From: Cohnella phaseoli
GTDB taxonomy: Bacteria; Bacillota; Bacilli; Paenibacillales; Paenibacillaceae
Reading direction: 5' to 3'
DNA: 64,000 bases
NCBI RefSeq assembly: GCF_003386235.1
Contig: NZ_QRDZ01000005.1
Span: 341,604-405,603, forward strand
Part shown: piece after piece, positions 1 through 8,350 of the stretch
How positions within the stretch are numbered: position 1 is the stretch's first letter
Layout of the letters: each line of letters begins with the position of its first letter
The notes under the pieces: model-generated
Database searches by the model: none
What the model was told of the DNA's origin: nothing
Seen by the model: the letters and a program-made list of their open reading frames with translations, nothing else
Made by a program: the position numbers and the translations under genes

Positions 1-1
1 T

Positions 2-1330
2 GCCATGGCTTCCGGTCAATTGGCGGATATTATGCCCGTCAATGGCATTCAATTTAATCAATTGGTTGAAGCCGATCAATTAGCCGATCTAACTGAGGCG
101 CTCGAAAAGTACGGTACTCCTCTTGCAAAAGAGATGTTAAAGAAGGATGGCGGAGTTGGTCTTGAATCGGCTACGTTTAACGGCAAGCTGTTGGGATTGC
201 CGGTGAACCCGGGCTCATTCGATTTCGCTTCCCTGCTTTGGATCCGTACGGATTGGCTGGAGAAGCTTAATCTGCCCGAGCCGAAAACGATGGAGGATGT
301 ATTCAAAATCGCGGAAGCTTTTGTCAATCAGGACCCGGACGGAAACAATAAGAAGGATACTCAGGGATTGGGAGCCACTAAAGAATTCTACGGCTTAGAA
401 CCGGGTCTGGACGGATTCTTCAACGGTTATCACGCCTATCCGAAAAGCTGGGTTGCGGATGCATCGGGCAATCTTGTATACGGAAGCATTCAGCCTGAAA
501 TGAAGCAAGCGTTAGAAAAGCTGCAGCAGTTGTATAAAGACGGGTACATTGATCGCGAGTTCGGAGTCAAAGATAAAGAGAAATTCATCCAGAATGTAAA
601 TTCAGGCAAGTTGGGAATGTTCTATGGCGCCGACTGGTCGCCGCTGCTGTTCTTGGACGGAAAAGCGCTGGATGAAAAAATGGAATGGAAGCCGTTCGCG
701 CTGCCATCGATCGATGATCAGAAAGCTAAGCCGCAAACCCCTTACAATGTAAATCAATATTACGTCGTTCGCAAAGGGATGGAGCACCCGGAGGCCGCGG
801 TAAAAATGCTTAACGCAGCCAGCTATCAATGGGATAGAACGAAGTATCCTCTCACCGACATGAACCAAAATGGGGATGTCGCCAAATGGCAGTATGCATT
901 GGTGCAAGCGGCCAATCCCATTCAGAACGTCGAGTTGTACGAGGACGTGAAGAACGCGCTAGAGAAGCAGGACGAATCTCTTCTGAATGTGGCGAGCAAT
1001 CCCGGTCAAGCGAATTTCTATAAAGCGCTTAACGATTTCAACAACGGCGATCAGTCCGGATGGGGATATACCCGATTCTACGACGCGATAGAATTACTCT
1101 ACGACTACCACAAGAACGATGGATTCCATATGACCGAATTTATTTCCGGTCCTACGCCGACGATGGTCGAGAAACAAGCGACATTGCTGAAAATGGAGCT
1201 GGAAACGTTTACGAAAATTGTAATGGGAGAGTCTTCGATCGATGCTTTCGACGAATTCGTGGCGAATTGGAAGAAACTTGGCGGGGATACCATTACGGAT
1301 GAAGTAGCTAAGTGGAAAGCTAGCAGATAA
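2..1330 (+). CDS. Sugar ABC transporter substrate-binding protein (5' end missing)
   Basis: This is the C-terminal part of an extracellular family-1 solute-binding protein. The frame is open to the left edge of the window, so the signal peptide, lipobox and N-terminus lie outside; the in-frame ATG at position 5 is internal. It lines up along its length with the complete 573-residue lipoprotein at 40572-42293. Shared stretches include LWIRTDW, LPEPKTM, a DPDGN(N/G)KKDT segment typical of these proteins, and a C-terminal ETFTKI(V/I)MG block. Such proteins capture oligosaccharides outside the membrane and deliver them to LplB/LplC-type permeases, two of which lie downstream at 4113 and 5030. The transported sugar cannot be read from sequence. 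The family assignment is firm and the substrate is unknown. Confidence 0.9.
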   Translation, partial: AMASGQLADIMPVNGIQFNQLVEADQLADLTEALEKYGTPLAKEMLKKDGGVGLESATFNGKLLGLPVNPGSFDFASLLWIRTDWLEKLNLPEPKTMEDVFKIAEAFVNQDPDGNNKKDTQGLGATKEFYGLEPGLDGFFNGYHAYPKSWVADASGNLVYGSIQPEMKQALEKLQQLYKDGYIDREFGVKDKEKFIQNVNSGKLGMFYGADWSPLLFLDGKALDEKMEWKPFALPSIDDQKAKPQTPYNVNQYYVVRKGMEHPEAAVKMLNAASYQWDRTKYPLTDMNQNGDVAKWQYALVQAANPIQNVELYEDVKNALEKQDESLLNVASNPGQANFYKALNDFNNGDQSGWGYTRFYDAIELLYDYHKNDGFHMTEFISGPTPTMVEKQATLLKMELETFTKIVMGESSIDAFDEFVANWKKLGGDTITDEVAKWKASR

Positions 1331-1431
1331 CGTATTCATTCCCGGGGAGTCCTCCTTGCGTAGCGATTGAAATTTAAGAGGAGAAGCTTCCCGGGACGTA
1401 TGAAACACGAGTAAGCAGGAGGCGAAAAGGA

Positions 1432-2478
1432 ATGTCCGTTATGACCGTAACGGGAAGCGTTCGAGCGGATAGCTTGGGATGGGTATTGCCGCATGAGCAC
1501 GCTTTTATCGATTTGCGAAGACTGGTACCAACTGTTAGCGAAATCTCGCGTAAGAAATTGGCGCAGGAGCAAGTCGATCTCACGAATATCGGAAAATTAA
1601 TGCGTAATCCGTATGCGGTTCTGGACAACGCGGTAATTGACGATGAAGGCTTCGTAAGGGACGAGTTGTTGAAGTTTAAGAAAGCGGGCGGAACGACTTT
1701 CGTAGATCTTACGCTTCGCGATATCGGCAGAGACCCCGCTTTGCTCGTCGGGTTATCAAGGGAGCTGGATATCAAGATCGTAGCCGGCTGCGGTTACTAC
1801 ATTAACAAGTCCCATCCCGGCGACATGGACGGGAAGACCGTGGAGGGAATCGCCGAAGAGCTATTGTCGGAGATCAGATACGGTATGGACGGAACGGATA
1901 TTAAAGCAGGCGTTATAGGCGAAATCGGAACAAGCGAGATCGTCTATCCGAATGAAAAGAAAACTCTGATCGCATCGGCGATCGTTCAGAAGGAAACCGG
2001 TCTTGGTTTGCATGTGCATACGGACCTGTACGCAACGAACGGTTATGAAGTCGTAAACATTCTTACCGAGCATGGCGCTGCGGCTGAAAAGATATGTATC
2101 AATCACATTGATGTGGATATCAAGATGGATTATATAAAGGACCTTCTTAATCTAGGCGTTTACGTGGAGTTCGATAATTTCGGCAAGGAATTTTATGCGG
2201 ACAAGAGGGACAGAAGCGTCTTAAGGGGACTCTTCGCCAGAGACATTGAGAGAGTCAGAGCGATTAAGCAACTCATTGATGCGGGCTTTCTTTCGAAAAT
2301 ATTAATCTCCAACGACGTTTGCCTGAAAACCTGTTTGCACCGGTATGGCGGTTGGGGGTATGACCACGTCCTTACGAACATTATTCCCATGATGGAAGAC
2401 GAAGGGATTACATCCGAGCAGATTAAGATTTTAATGTGCCGAAATCCGGCCGAGTTTCTGGACGACGGCAGAGATTGA
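1432..2478 (+). CDS. Phosphotriesterase-family (PHP-like) metal-dependent hydrolase
   Basis: A 348-residue amidohydrolase-superfamily TIM barrel, the usual length for the phosphotriesterase family. The binuclear metal ligands can be placed: H21 and H23 in HEH, E164 in GEIGTSE, H196 in HVHT, H225 in NHID and D295 in SND. A glutamate rather than a carboxylated lysine at the bridging position is the pattern of the phosphotriesterase homology protein (PHP) branch, not of true phosphotriesterases or the lysine-type lactonases. PHP-branch substrates are mostly unknown; a lactone, ester or sugar-phosphate-like substrate is possible. There is no signal peptide, so it is cytoplasmic. An AGGAGG site precedes the ATG. 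It sits between a sugar-binding protein and a creatinase-like gene, which suggests catabolism of the imported compound. Confidence 0.85.
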   Translation: MSVMTVTGSVRADSLGWVLPHEHAFIDLRRLVPTVSEISRKKLAQEQVDLTNIGKLMRNPYAVLDNAVIDDEGFVRDELLKFKKAGGTTFVDLTLRDIGRDPALLVGLSRELDIKIVAGCGYYINKSHPGDMDGKTVEGIAEELLSEIRYGMDGTDIKAGVIGEIGTSEIVYPNEKKTLIASAIVQKETGLGLHVHTDLYATNGYEVVNILTEHGAAAEKICINHIDVDIKMDYIKDLLNLGVYVEFDNFGKEFYADKRDRSVLRGLFARDIERVRAIKQLIDAGFLSKILISNDVCLKTCLHRYGGWGYDHVLTNIIPMMEDEGITSEQIKILMCRNPAEFLDDGRD

Positions 2479-2512
2479 GGTCAAAGAGGTAAACCTGAGG
2501 AGGCGCTGTTTC

Positions 2513-3709
2513 ATGTTCAAAATTTCTAAAGAAGAATTCGCTGCAAGAGTCGATAAATTAAAAACTCTGATGAAAGAGCGCGAGATGCAGGCCTGTTTGA
2601 TCTACGGCGATGAGTACAGGAAGGAAAATTTGCGTTACATGAGCAATTATTGGCCTTTGTTCGAACGAGGGGCCGTCATGGTTACTCTGACAGGCGAGCC
2701 ATTCGTGATCGCCGCGCCCGAAGGCGAAATGTTCTGCCGCGAGATGAGCGCCTGGTCGGATGTGCGGCTGCTTCCGGAATTCGCTTGCGTGACCGTACCG
2801 GATAAGATCGAATATCCGCAAGCGCACTATACGAGCCTGACCGAGATTCGTCAGGAGATACAGGGAAAAGAACCCTTACTCCGGATAGGAATCGTCGGCA
2901 TCGATGCGATGCCGGAGCCTTTAATGAAGGTCATCGCGGACAGCTTCGCAGACATCGAAATCGTGGATGCGAACGATCTGTTGTTCAAACTCAGAATGAC
3001 GAAGACGGCGAGCGAAGTCGCCTGTTTGCAAGAAGCGGCAAGGATTGCCGACGAGGGCTACAAGCTTATGATCGAGCGGGCGAAGCCGGGGATGACGGAG
3101 CTTGAACTGGCCTCTCTTGCTTATGGAGAATGCACGAAACAAGGCGCGGAGAATATTCCGTTCTGTCTCCTAACGAGCGGGAAGCGAGTCGATACGATTA
3201 TCGGAAGAGCATCGGGCAAAGTGATCGAAGACGGAGATATGATTATGGCCGCTTTAGCGGTCCAGGTCGAGGGATACGTGGCTACGGTAAATTTTCCGTT
3301 TGTCGCAGGCGAGATGAGCGAGGAACAAAAGGCGTTTATCGACATTCTGGTCGAGGCCGAGAATCAAGCATTAAGCAAAATAAAAGCCGGGGCAAATCAG
3401 AACGAAGTGGTACGGACGGTCAAAGGGTACTTCAAAAAGATGAACGTCACCGAATACGACCTGTACCCTCCTATGCACGGCTGCGGGCTTGCGGAAGCCG
3501 AATCTCCTTACCCGGACGAGAACTCCGAAGCGATTTTCGCTGCGGGAATGACTGTAAATATGGACGTGAGTCTTTTCGGACATCCGCACGGTTCCAACCG
3601 GATCGAAGAAAGTCTGCTCGTAACCGAAGCCGGATACGAGTCGATGTCGAAGCTGGTCAGGCATTTAAGTAAAACCTGGAAGGAATCGGCGACGATTTCG
3701 GTTTGCTAA
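2513..3709 (+). CDS. Creatinase-like M24-fold protein lacking the metal-binding aspartates
   Basis: A 398-residue protein of the M24 pita-bread fold, with an N-terminal creatinase/prolidase domain (about residues 1-150) and a C-terminal catalytic-type domain (about 160-398). In metallo-aminopeptidases the segment around residues 240-258 carries two metal-binding aspartates. Here it reads MIMAALAVQVEGYVATV, with neither aspartate. The histidine in PMHGCG (about residue 322) and a late glutamate are present. Loss of the metal site with retention of the fold is the situation in creatinase, so a metal-independent C-N hydrolase is a reasonable guess, but an inactive binding protein cannot be excluded. 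Its start has a GAGGAGG site. It follows the PHP-like gene by 34 bp and precedes the ASRT-family gene, clearly in one operon. Confidence 0.8.
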   Translation: MFKISKEEFAARVDKLKTLMKEREMQACLIYGDEYRKENLRYMSNYWPLFERGAVMVTLTGEPFVIAAPEGEMFCREMSAWSDVRLLPEFACVTVPDKIEYPQAHYTSLTEIRQEIQGKEPLLRIGIVGIDAMPEPLMKVIADSFADIEIVDANDLLFKLRMTKTASEVACLQEAARIADEGYKLMIERAKPGMTELELASLAYGECTKQGAENIPFCLLTSGKRVDTIIGRASGKVIEDGDMIMAALAVQVEGYVATVNFPFVAGEMSEEQKAFIDILVEAENQALSKIKAGANQNEVVRTVKGYFKKMNVTEYDLYPPMHGCGLAEAESPYPDENSEAIFAAGMTVNMDVSLFGHPHGSNRIEESLLVTEAGYESMSKLVRHLSKTWKESATISVC

Positions 3710-3721
3710 GGAGAATTGGAC

Positions 3722-4099
3722 ATGAGCAAAGAGGGAGCCAAAAACTGGTACGTCGTCGATGGGTATTTGCCTTATAAGGGCAAAGTCGACGATGACATTT
3801 TCGAAGGCCATGAAGCGATCATGATTTTGAATTGCCACGATGAAGATGCGGAAATCTTCATGGATATTTATTACGAGGATCGCGATCCTGACGAAAATAT
3901 TAAAATTGCTTCGCCGGCCAAACGGGTCAAATGCATTCGAATGGACCACCCGGAAGAAATCGGAGGAATTCGGCTCGATAGACAACGCCAGTATTCGCTG
4001 CGGTTCAGAAGCAATATCGAAGTCGTTATCCAGTATGGCAGGATGGACATTGCCCAATCCAATCTAGCTTATATCGGGATGATGGGATACTCGGAATAA
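3722..4099 (+). CDS. Anabaena sensory rhodopsin transducer (ASRT) family protein
   Basis: A 125-residue soluble protein. Its pattern matches the ASRT family (Pfam PF07100): an aromatic N-terminus followed by EGY/DGY-like VDGYLPY, a central ILNCHDEDAEI block close to ASRT's ILNAGDEDAHV, then IYYEDRDP, PAKRVKCIRMD, a conserved SNIEVVIQYGR-like strand, and a C-terminal LAYIGMMGY. Family members form beta-sandwich oligomers, and comparative-genomic work predicts that most bind small molecules, probably sugars, rather than signalling from rhodopsin. No rhodopsin gene is in the window. The ATG at 3722 is preferred because AGGAG lies 8 bp upstream; the TTG at 3716 is an in-frame alternative. The next gene starts 13 bp after the stop. 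Its role in this sugar-transport operon is not known. Confidence 0.85.
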   Translation: MSKEGAKNWYVVDGYLPYKGKVDDDIFEGHEAIMILNCHDEDAEIFMDIYYEDRDPDENIKIASPAKRVKCIRMDHPEEIGGIRLDRQRQYSLRFRSNIEVVIQYGRMDIAQSNLAYIGMMGYSE

Positions 4100-4112
4100 A
4101 GGAATGAACAAG

Positions 4113-5012
4113 ATGAATATGAAGAAAACGAAACGCGAGCTGCCGCTGCATCTGATGCTCGTACCCGGAGTGCTCATCCTATTAATCTATTGCTATTATC
4201 CGATGGTCGGTTTCGTTATCGCCTTTCAGAAATTTATTCCCATCAACGGCTTGTTCGGCTCCGATTGGATCGGTTTGGGAAACTTTCGCTATGTGCTGCA
4301 AATGCCGGATATATGGCAAGTGCTCGGCAATACCGTGTTCATCGCTTCTATGAAGATTCTCTTGGGCTTAGCGGTACCTATTCTAGTTGCCGTCTTATTA
4401 AACGAATTGAAGCACGTGCTCATTAAACGGGGAGTTCAGACGCTTATCTATTTGCCGCATTTTCTATCGTGGGTAATTCTCGGCGGCGTGCTCGTCGATA
4501 TTTTATCGCCTTCCGAAGGAATCATTAATCAGCTTCTGAATGCGGTCGGCTTGGATTCGATCTTTTTCCTGGGCAGCAACAAATGGTTTCCGGCCGTGCT
4601 TATTTTCTCCGACGTCTGGAAGGAATTCGGGTTTAGCACGATCGTATTTCTGGCCGCCATTACGGGTATCAACCCGTCTTTATACGAAGCGGCTATTGTG
4701 GACGGTGCGAATTATACGAGACAGGCGTGGCATATTACGCTGCCGGGAATGGTGCCGGTCATCGTTCTGATGGCTACATTAAGCTTAGGCAACGTTCTGA
4801 ATGCCGGTTTCGATCAGGTATTTAACCTGTACAGTCCGAGCGTATATCAAAGCGGGGATATTCTGGACACGCTAATCTACCGTATCGGTTTGCTCGATGC
4901 GCAGTTCGGCGTTGCGACCGCAATCGGCTTATTCAAATCGTTCGTTTCGTTCGTGCTCATCACGATATCGTATTTCTTGGCGTATCGTTTGGTCAACTAT
5001 CGCATTTTCTGA
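4113..5012 (+). CDS. Sugar ABC transporter permease, LplB type
   Basis: A 299-residue inner-membrane permease with six predicted hydrophobic segments. It carries the EAA-type cytoplasmic loop, here YEAAIVDGANYTRQAWHITLPG, that contacts the transport ATPase. The N-terminal RELPLHLMLVPGVLILLIYCYYP is typical of LplB/YteP-type polysaccharide permeases. I prefer the ATG at 4113, which lies 9 bp after AAAGGA; the ATG at 4104 directly abuts that site. With this start it equals in length the paralogue at 42365-43264. It pairs with the permease at 5030 and with the binding protein at the left edge. No ATPase gene is nearby, so a shared ATPase encoded elsewhere is assumed. Confidence 0.92.
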   Translation: MNMKKTKRELPLHLMLVPGVLILLIYCYYPMVGFVIAFQKFIPINGLFGSDWIGLGNFRYVLQMPDIWQVLGNTVFIASMKILLGLAVPILVAVLLNELKHVLIKRGVQTLIYLPHFLSWVILGGVLVDILSPSEGIINQLLNAVGLDSIFFLGSNKWFPAVLIFSDVWKEFGFSTIVFLAAITGINPSLYEAAIVDGANYTRQAWHITLPGMVPVIVLMATLSLGNVLNAGFDQVFNLYSPSVYQSGDILDTLIYRIGLLDAQFGVATAIGLFKSFVSFVLITISYFLAYRLVNYRIF

Positions 5013-5029
5013 CGAGAGGAAGGTTTCCA

Positions 5030-5914
5030 ATGCAACATCGGGTGTCCGTTGGCCGAAAAGTGTTCGTCGCGGGAAACTACGCTTTTCTCGTTGCGCTTTC
5101 CTTGCTTTGCCTGCTCCCCTTGGTTCAGGTGCTGTCGATCTCGTTTAGTTCCAGCGCGGCGGCATCGGCGGGGTTGGTGAAACTGCTTCCCGTCGATCTG
5201 ACCTTTTCTTCTTATAAGTATATTTTGCAGAAGCAAGAATTTATTAGCTCATTCGGTATCACGTTCCAGCGGCTTGTTCTTGGTTTTAGCATCAATATGA
5301 GCTTATCGCTTCTATGCGCTTATCCGCTTTCCAAAGAACGCAAGGATTTAAGGATTCGCAGCTATTATGCTTGGTTTTTCGTATTCACGATATTGTTCAG
5401 CGGCGGCCTTATTCCAACGTATATGGTAGTCAGCATGACAGGTTTGATCGATACGATCTGGGCACTCGTCATTCCGAGCGCGGTTTCCGTATTCAATGTC
5501 ATTCTGCTGCTTAATTTCTTTCGGGGGTTACCCAAAGAGATCGAAGAATCGGCCTTCATGGACGGGGCGGGACATTGGCTCGTCTTGTGGAAGATGTACG
5601 TGCCCATGTCTTATCCGGTCCTGGCCACCGTATCTTTGTTTACAATGGTTTTTCATTGGAACGCTTGGTTCGACGGACTGATCTATATGAATTTCCCGAA
5701 AAATTATCCGCTCTCGACTTATTTGCAGTTGTTGGTCATCAATAGCAATCCTATGAAAATGGATCCGAAAAATTTAGCGGGCATTCTTGAAATTTCCGAA
5801 CGTACGACGAGGGCGGCGCAAATCTTTTTGGGCGCGCTTCCGATTCTTATCGTCTATCCTTTTCTGCAGAAGTTTTTCGTGAAAGGGATCGTGCTCGGAA
5901 GCGTCAAGGGATAA
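5030..5914 (+). CDS. Sugar ABC transporter permease, LplC/YtcP type
   Basis: A 294-residue permease, the second membrane subunit of the importer. It has an N-terminal membrane segment, the signature block LFSGGLIPTYMVV, an EAA-like loop (EESAFMDGAGHWLVLWKM) and the family's C-terminal FVKGIVLGSVKG. A GAGGAAGG site precedes the ATG, 17 bp after the stop of the first permease. It is closely similar, and equal in length, to the permease at 43280-44164; the whole binding protein plus permease unit is therefore duplicated between the two operons. Substrate unknown. Confidence 0.92.
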   Translation: MQHRVSVGRKVFVAGNYAFLVALSLLCLLPLVQVLSISFSSSAAASAGLVKLLPVDLTFSSYKYILQKQEFISSFGITFQRLVLGFSINMSLSLLCAYPLSKERKDLRIRSYYAWFFVFTILFSGGLIPTYMVVSMTGLIDTIWALVIPSAVSVFNVILLLNFFRGLPKEIEESAFMDGAGHWLVLWKMYVPMSYPVLATVSLFTMVFHWNAWFDGLIYMNFPKNYPLSTYLQLLVINSNPMKMDPKNLAGILEISERTTRAAQIFLGALPILIVYPFLQKFFVKGIVLGSVKG

Positions 5915-5941
5915 CCGAATCCCATAATTAAGAGGTGCGAG

Positions 5942-7981
5942 ATGAAAGCCGCGAGTTATGAAAAATGGATCTGGATCGAATTAATCGGGTTCGATAATCG
6001 GGAAAGCGATTATGGAGTTGCCGCTTATTTAGATACGGTAGGGTTCATACCGGAAAGTATCTTCCTTCTCTTATACACGCCCGACTTCGTGCATGCGCAT
6101 AAAGGCATGGACACGGAGTGGCATTTGCCGATGGAGGCGTGCTCTTACGGTGCGCGCCCTTACGGCAAGCTGCACGATAGACAAGAGTGGACCAACTTTC
6201 AGTTGCGCAGTCTGGTAACGGAATTACAGAAGCATGGAATCGACGTCTACTGCAGCTTCTTCGATATTTATCAATTCCATGTCGGAGATACGCTGCGCGC
6301 AAGCGAATGGTGCGCCGCTCATCCGGAGCTCTACGAGATGAGGAAGTCGGGAGAAGCCTTCCCGGCAATCAATCCGCTTAAGCGTTTAAAGGATGGAAGC
6401 TGGTATGAAGACTTGTTCGTTCAAGATCTAATGAAAGTAATGTCGGATTATGGTTTTGACGGTTACCATGGCGCCGACGGATACACCAGTCCGCGGCTTA
6501 GCCTGGCGGAGACGGATTACTCGGATGATATGGTCGAGCAGTTCATCGCGGCTACCGGAGTCGACATTCATACAGGATTAGCAGCTCGTTGCGACGGAAA
6601 TCCGCTCGATATGGAACAGCGTGCCGATTGGATTTGGAATAATAAACGTCTGGAATGGATTCGATTTCATTGCGAACGATGGGGTCGATTATGGGACAAA
6701 ATCATGTCCGCCATTCGCAAGGAAGGGAAGAAGGCCTATCTGAACACGGCTTGGACCAGGGATCCTTTTGAAGCGATATATCGCTACGGCGTCGATTATC
6801 GCAGGCTTTCGGATTCGGGGATCGATGGGTTTGTCGTCGAAACCGTCGGAGCATCGCTCTCCGCCGGAGCGGGAGAAACGGAATACGAGCCGGGTGCCGA
6901 ATTTGCGGCGATGCTGTTATCTATTAAAGCTTATGTGCCGGAGCAGAAGCTGGTCTGCTTAAATGCGATCCAAGATACGAACGAGCAATGGGATGCCTTG
7001 AGCCATGCGCCGACCGTGCTGGAACGGGATATTTACTCTTTGGCTAACCTGTATTTGCAAAATTCGTCGGGGATAAGCCGCTGTTCCGGAGGTTTTATGG
7101 CTTGTCTCGGGGATGGGATTAGCCGGGATGGATGGAATTGGATAGCCAAACGGTGGGATGGAGCGTTCGACGGAGAGCCCCTTCGGACTGCCGGTGTCCG
7201 CATGGTGTGGTCCGATCGGCTGCTTCACCGATCTTTGGAGGATTATTCCGAAACCCGTCATTGGCCGGTTCACAAATATATGACGGAATTGATCTCCCGA
7301 GGCGCTCCTCTGCATACGATCGTTAACGTGAAGGATATCCCCGAAACCGATGGACCGATTCTCGTTACTCTGCTGCATCTATTGCCCGACGAGGAATTGC
7401 AAAGCGTTCTTGCTTATCGGAACGGTTCGTCCGTTCTGATCGGCAGGATGACAGAGCGTATATCCCGGATCCAGACAATCGCCAATTGGCGAATAGATTG
7501 CGAGATTAACGGGTTATTCTGCGTAACAAGGGATTGCAGCGGTGAAGCGGTAGAAGCTTTTGCGATGGAGCATAGCGCCGATTTCGAACGACAAGAGGAG
7601 CGCCAGCGTTCCGGGTTCAAGGAGGGAGTGTCCTGGCTCAACAGCCTCTATTTCAGTCCGGTCAGCGAAGCGTTCTTGAGCAAATGCGTCGAGGGAATTA
7701 TCGATCGGACGAACGTACCCAAGTCGTTGAAGAACGAGGCATTCATTCGCGCTGCCGTACTGGAGACGCTTCCCCATCGCTGGCGAATCCTCATTTCCAA
7801 TCTGCACATGAATTACAAGTCGGCGCATCTTGATGCGGGTCGTCCCATCGACAAGATCACCGTCTTAACCGATTTCCCCGGAGTTCCGGTCCATCCGCGA
7901 GGCTCGGAATTCAGCTTATATGTACCCGGAAGGGGAATCGTCATGATTGAGCTCGAGTTGCAGGCTAGCGGGGATGAGTAG
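5942..7981 (+). CDS. Cytoplasmic TIM-barrel protein, probable glycoside hydrolase, unassigned family
   Basis: A 679-residue protein with no signal peptide, last in the transporter operon, starting 27 bp after the permease stop with an AAGAGGTG site. The N-terminal ~400 residues read like a (beta/alpha)8 barrel: KWIWIELIGFD, an ELQKHGIDVYCSFFD strand, then DYGFDGYHGADGY and later SGIDGFVVETVG, where acidic residues end strands as in glycosidases. The C-terminal ~250 residues look like an alpha/beta domain followed by a beta-rich domain, similar in layout to GH42-like or amidotransferase-like accessory domains. I do not recognise the family. Its position suggests that it processes the imported glycoside. 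Function is inferred from context and fold impression only. Confidence 0.6.
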   Translation: MKAASYEKWIWIELIGFDNRESDYGVAAYLDTVGFIPESIFLLLYTPDFVHAHKGMDTEWHLPMEACSYGARPYGKLHDRQEWTNFQLRSLVTELQKHGIDVYCSFFDIYQFHVGDTLRASEWCAAHPELYEMRKSGEAFPAINPLKRLKDGSWYEDLFVQDLMKVMSDYGFDGYHGADGYTSPRLSLAETDYSDDMVEQFIAATGVDIHTGLAARCDGNPLDMEQRADWIWNNKRLEWIRFHCERWGRLWDKIMSAIRKEGKKAYLNTAWTRDPFEAIYRYGVDYRRLSDSGIDGFVVETVGASLSAGAGETEYEPGAEFAAMLLSIKAYVPEQKLVCLNAIQDTNEQWDALSHAPTVLERDIYSLANLYLQNSSGISRCSGGFMACLGDGISRDGWNWIAKRWDGAFDGEPLRTAGVRMVWSDRLLHRSLEDYSETRHWPVHKYMTELISRGAPLHTIVNVKDIPETDGPILVTLLHLLPDEELQSVLAYRNGSSVLIGRMTERISRIQTIANWRIDCEINGLFCVTRDCSGEAVEAFAMEHSADFERQEERQRSGFKEGVSWLNSLYFSPVSEAFLSKCVEGIIDRTNVPKSLKNEAFIRAAVLETLPHRWRILISNLHMNYKSAHLDAGRPIDKITVLTDFPGVPVHPRGSEFSLYVPGRGIVMIELELQASGDE

Positions 7982-8045
7982 ATTGCGTTCGGTATTGGGA
8001 GAGCAGCGAGCAATACGAGTATTGAAGTTAACCAATCAATAAATG

Positions 8046-8086
8046 ACAGCCTCTAAGGGGAAGCCCATGAGGCTGTTGTTTTTTTC
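8046..8086 (+). terminator. Intrinsic terminator after the first operon
   Basis: An 8-bp perfect stem ACAGCCTC/GAGGCTGT is followed by TGTTTTTTT. It ends the operon that finishes at 7981. The remaining DNA up to 8350 holds a cre-like site and the ribosome binding site of the next gene, with no further gene seen. Confidence 0.85.
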
Positions 8087-8202
8087 GTATGGAACCGCTT
8101 ATTGAGAAGTCGGCTCGACGGCGATAGTAGAACACCGCAACAGATGTCAAGGAAAGCAAGATTGGCAAATAGCGCAGCAAATTCATGTGATTTATAGTTG
8201 TT

Positions 8203-8217
8203 TTGTAAGCGTTTTAT
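8203..8217 (+). promoter_or_regulatory. cre-like operator upstream of the large SLH protein
   Basis: TTGTAAGCGTTTTAT agrees with 14 of 15 positions of the CcpA consensus WTGNAANCGNWNNCW. It overlaps a possible -10 (TATATT, 8215-8220), which would fit catabolite repression. A very similar site lies at 35248-35262. A LacI-family regulator could use the same sequence, so CcpA is an inference. Confidence 0.45.
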
Positions 8218-8350
8218 ATTTGTGTCTATAGGGGGGCCGTTTGGAATAGCTCGAACCATATGCAAGTCCTCGATTTGACGAGAAGCGGAACGATGGACGG
8301 CTATGGCTTCTTTGGTATGCTCGTTAATCTATTTAAGAGGGGTTGATGTT

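Noticed and set aside
2513..3709. Calling the M24-fold protein a Xaa-Pro aminopeptidase
   Set aside because: Both aspartates of the metal site are absent, so peptidase activity is not supported.
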